NCBI GenBank assembly: GCA_964617665.1
Contig: CAZUAH010000325.1
Location: 1 to 15,160, forward strand
DNA: 15,160 nt
Source: JADHUC01 sp964617665
Lineage (GTDB): Bacteria; Planctomycetota; Planctomycetia; Pirellulales; Pirellulaceae
Direction of reading: 5' to 3'
Below, one piece after another: positions 11,763 to 15,160 of the stretch (positions are counted from its first letter, which is position 1; each line of letters opens with the position of its first letter). A program made the translations under genes and the position numbers. The notes beneath the pieces are model-generated. The model worked only from the letters and a program-made list of their open reading frames with translations, was not told the origin of the DNA and ran no database searches.

Positions 11763-14700
11763 ATGGCCTCGATAACCAGATTCTCCGCGCCGGCAGTTGT
11801 CAGTGCTATTGCCCTGGTTTTCGTTACCACGGCTGTGTGTGCGGAACAAGGAGGACACGGGAAGAAGGAAACTCCGATTCAGTTGACCGCCAAAGGCGGT
11901 CTAATCGTTCACCTCGGTTGTGGCGACGGACGATCCATGGTGGAACAGGCACGTCGCGGGAACGTTGTGGTGCATGGATTGACGGCCGATGAATCCGAAG
12001 TCGAAGAGATTCGCAACATTATTGAGTCGCGCGCGGTGTACGGCCGCGCGTCGGTCAGTTGGCTCGGTGACGCCAAGAAGCTTCCCTACGCGGACCACTT
12101 GGCCAATCTGGTCGTGGTGCCGGATCAATCGGTCGTCTCGCAGTTGGAGAATCCGATCGAAGAAATCGTCCGTGTCTTGTGTCCGGACGGCGTGGCGATG
12201 CTGGCGGACAAGACCGCGAGGGCATTAGGAGACGATCGAAAGGCAATGGTCAATTCGTGGCGCAGCAATCAACGCATCGCCCATGTGGAGATCACCGAAA
12301 ACGACCGCACTTGGGTAAAGATCCGAAAGAAGCGTCCCGCGGGCATGGCGGATTGGACGCACTTTCGTTACGGGCCCGAAGGCAATGCCGTGTCGCCGGA
12401 TACGCTGGTGGGCGTCCCCAACAGCGTGCGCTGGATTGCCGACTCGCGGGCATGGCCGAAGACGCACTTTGATCACATTTTCGCAGCAGCGTCCGCAGGC
12501 GGGCGGCTCTTCTGCGTCTTTGATGAAAGCCCGGCTGGTTTCCAGGTTCCGCGACAGCTCTGTCTAATCGCGCGGGACGCCTACAACGGAATTTTGCTGT
12601 GGAAACGTCCCCTTCCAGCCAAGCTGGTCGCCAGAGCGTGGCACCATGGCATCAGGCACGACGCCTGGTTGGTTAACAATCTGGTCGCTGTCGGCGATCA
12701 TGTGTTTGTTTCAGATCTTGGCAAAGTGCTCAAGCTGGATGCTGCGACCGGAGAGATCATCAAGACCTATGAAGGCATCGAATCCCGGCAAATGGCTGTC
12801 GCTAATGGTAGTTTGTTTGTTACGGGTAATGACAAAGCAACTCCTCTGCAATGCCTGGATGCGGAAACGGGAGCGTGCCGCTGGAAATACGCCAACAACG
12901 TCGAACACTTCATCGTCGGAGACGATCGAGTCTTCTTCGTCGACTTGGACGGGCAAACCGTCTGCCTTGACGCCGCTACGGGCCAGCCGAAGTGGCGTAA
13001 GGACTACAAGGATGTATGGGAGGCCGTGGATCGTCTGACGTTCAGGCGCGTAGTCTCCTGCAACGAAGATATCCTGATCACAAGCGGGCAGACGAAATCC
13101 TGTGTGCTCCAGGGCATTTCCACCAGTGATGGCCGCCATTTGTGGTCCTTTGAATACACCGACCCCTACCACAACTTTCGCAACTCGTCAAAGAACGCGT
13201 TCCTCCTGGACGGTCTGATCTGGGTGAACGGGGAGAATCCCAGCGGAATCTCGAACGACAACAGTTGGGTAGCCTTAGAGCCGTCGACCGGGGAAATCAA
13301 GAAGAACGTGCCCTATGGCCCAATCATCTCTCGCTGCCGACCGGCGCAGGCCACCCAGCGGTTCTTCTTCTGTGGTAGTTTCGACGTATCCGATCGGCAG
13401 ACCGGAGCGTTTCATCGGATACGCGCCGCAAGAAACAGTTGCGGATTCGGCAATATGCTCGCCAATGGTCTCGTTTACTGTTTTCCTCAATCCTGTGAAT
13501 GCGATGCATTTCTTCGAGGCTACTTGGCGTTCACTTCCACCGAATCGAATCGCGAAGGCGACGCGCAGAACGACCACAACGGACAACGCCTAGAAGCAGG
13601 TTCGAAACTGGGAGGGCGAGGCTCCCGCCGAGCCGAAACGACGGGAAAACACGGCTCAGCAGGAGCTTCGCCCTCCCGCAAATCGGTTTTGGAATGCCCT
13701 CTAGCCAAAGGTCCCGCATTTGCTTGGGCGGCCGAGACGCGTGCAGAGTTCGATCCGGCAACCGCAAGGGAAGCCTCGGCGGAGGCATGGCCGTGTTACC
13801 GTCACGATGCTCGCCGTAGTGGTGCGACACAAGCGCTGGTATCGTCCGACTTGCGAAACGCGTGGAAGGCGCGGATCGTTCATGCCGATCTCGATAAGCG
13901 TGATTTGTCTTTCAAGGCACAGACAGGCAACGATCCGATTTCGGCTCCGGTAGCGGCTGCGGGCATGGTCTTCATCGCCGTCAAGGACCGACACCAAGTG
14001 GTGGCGTTGGATGCAGCGACGGGATTTGAACGCTGGTGTTTCACTGCAGGAGGCCGGATCGACTCGGCGCCCACGATCTACGGCGGGCTTTGCCTGTTCG
14101 GCAGCCATGACGGATGGATCTACTGTCTGCGGGCTCGGGACGGGGCGTTGGTCTGGCGGTTTCGTGGAGCGCCCAGCGATCGACTGATTGTAGTGGATCA
14201 GCAATTGGAATCTGCATGGCCAATCAGCGGTAGCGTTCTCGTGGAGAATGGTGTGCTCTATGCCGCAGCCGGACGTCACACGGACCTGGACGGCGGGCTG
14301 GTGGTCTATGCCGTGGATCCTTGGACCGGAAACGTCCTCTGGAAAACGCGAAAGGCCCGGAAGGAAGAGAACAGTTTCGACCGCTGCCATGTGATGAGGA
14401 TGGACTGGGTCGAGAATGGATCACAGACATGGTGGGGGCGAGACAGGAAAAACAAGTTCTGCTACCGAGTCTCTTACGAGGAGCCGGCCAGCCTGGGCGG
14501 ATTGCTCGCAAGCGACGGCAATTCGGTCTACCTGGGCTCCTGGCCGTATGGTCCTCCGAGAGAAACGAAAGAAGACTCTGAAGGTAATCTTATGCAGAGC
14601 AAGAACGGTTTCTTCGATTCCACCTGGAACTTCAGAAACTGGTGGATGGATCGGCGCGTCGGAGGCCATCTGTTGTCCTTCAACGACGAACGGACATTCG

Positions 14701-15101
14701 CGATAAGAATGAAAGGCTTTGCGCACAGATGGACCTACAAGGCCAATCTTCACGAGCCCGGAAAGCAGTTTGAATTGCTGGCCCAGAGCAAGGACATCCC
14801 GGAAGAATTCTTCGTTCTGCGGTCTACGATGGAGGTGCCCGCCGATTGGGTTCGCGAGATACCAGTTGTGGGTGAAGCCATGGCCCTGAGCCAAAAGAAT
14901 CTGTTCGTTGCCGGAGCACCCGATGCCTCCGAATCCGAAGGCGGACTCTTACTCGCGTATTCCGCTGAAACCGGGGAACGGCTGACCGAATACAAGCTGG
15001 ACGCGCCGCCAGTCTTCGATGGAATGGCCGCCACCGCAGGTAAACTGTTTCTTTCAACAAGAGAAGGCACACTTCTCTGTTTCTCCGCCAAAGAGAATTG
15101 A
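11763..15101 (+). CDS. Secreted methyltransferase-like / PQQ beta-propeller fusion protein
   Basis: This protein has 1112 residues from ATG 11763, or 1118 from ATG 11745. Order of parts: signal peptide (VVSAIALVFVTTAVCA, cleavage near AEQGG); a SAM-methyltransferase-like domain with motif I GGLIVHLGCGDG at about residues 45-56, a plausible acidic LTADESEVEE region and a later GDAKKLPYADHLANLVVVPD stretch; then MADWTHFRYGPEGN leading into a PQQ-type propeller with many KLDAATGEI, CLDAETGACRWKY and CLDAATGQPKWRK units. A Cys-bearing stretch, YCFPQSCECDAFLRGY, closes the first half. A second propeller starts near WPCYRHDARRSGAT and ends with LLAYSAETGERL. Between the halves lies a 35-codon palindromic repeat. 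The pairing of these domains is inferred to be a planctomycete-type architecture; the reaction is unknown and no true PQQ binding is claimed. Confidence 0.85.
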   Translation: MASITRFSAPAVVSAIALVFVTTAVCAEQGGHGKKETPIQLTAKGGLIVHLGCGDGRSMVEQARRGNVVVHGLTADESEVEEIRNIIESRAVYGRASVSWLGDAKKLPYADHLANLVVVPDQSVVSQLENPIEEIVRVLCPDGVAMLADKTARALGDDRKAMVNSWRSNQRIAHVEITENDRTWVKIRKKRPAGMADWTHFRYGPEGNAVSPDTLVGVPNSVRWIADSRAWPKTHFDHIFAAASAGGRLFCVFDESPAGFQVPRQLCLIARDAYNGILLWKRPLPAKLVARAWHHGIRHDAWLVNNLVAVGDHVFVSDLGKVLKLDAATGEIIKTYEGIESRQMAVANGSLFVTGNDKATPLQCLDAETGACRWKYANNVEHFIVGDDRVFFVDLDGQTVCLDAATGQPKWRKDYKDVWEAVDRLTFRRVVSCNEDILITSGQTKSCVLQGISTSDGRHLWSFEYTDPYHNFRNSSKNAFLLDGLIWVNGENPSGISNDNSWVALEPSTGEIKKNVPYGPIISRCRPAQATQRFFFCGSFDVSDRQTGAFHRIRAARNSCGFGNMLANGLVYCFPQSCECDAFLRGYLAFTSTESNREGDAQNDHNGQRLEAGSKLGGRGSRRAETTGKHGSAGASPSRKSVLECPLAKGPAFAWAAETRAEFDPATAREASAEAWPCYRHDARRSGATQALVSSDLRNAWKARIVHADLDKRDLSFKAQTGNDPISAPVAAAGMVFIAVKDRHQVVALDAATGFERWCFTAGGRIDSAPTIYGGLCLFGSHDGWIYCLRARDGALVWRFRGAPSDRLIVVDQQLESAWPISGSVLVENGVLYAAAGRHTDLDGGLVVYAVDPWTGNVLWKTRKARKEENSFDRCHVMRMDWVENGSQTWWGRDRKNKFCYRVSYEEPASLGGLLASDGNSVYLGSWPYGPPRETKEDSEGNLMQSKNGFFDSTWNFRNWWMDRRVGGHLLSFNDERTFAIRMKGFAHRWTYKANLHEPGKQFELLAQSKDIPEEFFVLRSTMEVPADWVREIPVVGEAMALSQKNLFVAGAPDASESEGGLLLAYSAETGERLTEYKLDAPPVFDGMAATAGKLFLSTREGTLLCFSAKEN
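13594..13698 (-). repeat. Palindromic element, copy B (in-frame within PQQ gene)
   Basis: This is a 105-bp element in opposite orientation to copy A, with arms 13610-13635 and 13652-13677 (23 of 26 complementary) around a 16-nt loop. The host frame reads it as SKLGGRGSRRAETTGKHGSA and then GASPSRKSVLE, residues about 618-651 of the 1118-codon reading. It falls in the linker after the first propeller (FLRGYLAF) and before the second (WPCYRHDARRSGA). At least two frames on each strand are open across it. CTAG occurs on both sides (13590-13593 and 13701-13704), a possible target duplication. Confidence 0.9.
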
Positions 15102-15160
15102 ACAGCTGTCCGGCGGCCCAGATTCTCTTCACGATTGGGGATCATTTTGAGGGACTCCAC

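Noticed and set aside
15102..15160. Terminator or further gene after the PQQ protein
   Set aside because: The last 59 bases show no stem with a T-tract and no convincing start; the minus-strand open frame entering here is antisense to the PQQ gene.

Overview
The window reads as part of a planctomycete chromosome (Pirellulales-like is my inference). The basis is gene content: sulfatase, SGNH esterase-like, sialidase-like, LVIVD-repeat, BNR_4 and PQQ-propeller proteins, mostly carrying Sec or Tat signal peptides, together with dense palindromic repeats. No rRNA, tRNA, CRISPR array or insertion sequence was seen.

Layout. Positions 1-1188 hold the C-terminal part of a sulfatase whose formylglycine site is atypical (C-W-T-T-R). 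A small membrane protein (1220-1609, minus) is convergent with it and divergent from a secreted SGNH hydrolase (1688-3118, plus). A block of four tandem hairpins (3184-3285) separates this gene from the convergent pair HAAS-type membrane protein / PadR regulator (3390-4449, minus), which overlap by 35 bp. A divergent intergenic region of nearly 400 bp leads to a Tat-exported sialidase-like protein (4837-6171) and, 19 bp later, a secreted LVIVD-repeat beta-propeller (6191-8407). A polysaccharide pyruvyl transferase family protein (8418-9650, minus) lies tail to tail with that pair. The 518 bp between 9651 and 10168 consist mostly of palindromic repeats plus a decayed coding remnant. Two more secreted proteins follow: a BNR_4 protein (10169-11626) and a very large PQQ-propeller protein that begins with a SAM-methyltransferase-like domain (11763-15101).

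How the genes may work together. Most products are predicted to be exported, and several belong to families used on sulfated or acylated polysaccharides, so the region looks like a glycan-utilisation neighbourhood. PadR plus its membrane partner is the only evident regulator and is divergent from the sialidase/LVIVD pair. No substrate can be named from sequence alone.

Most unusual observation. Two 105-bp copies of the same palindromic element (about 85% identical by hand alignment, opposite orientation) lie inside open reading frames: one between the start codon and the signal peptide of the LVIVD protein, the other between the two propeller halves of the PQQ protein. The length is exactly 35 codons and both orientations are read without a stop, so the element behaves as an in-frame, protein-tolerated mobile repeat, similar in principle to the Rickettsia palindromic elements.
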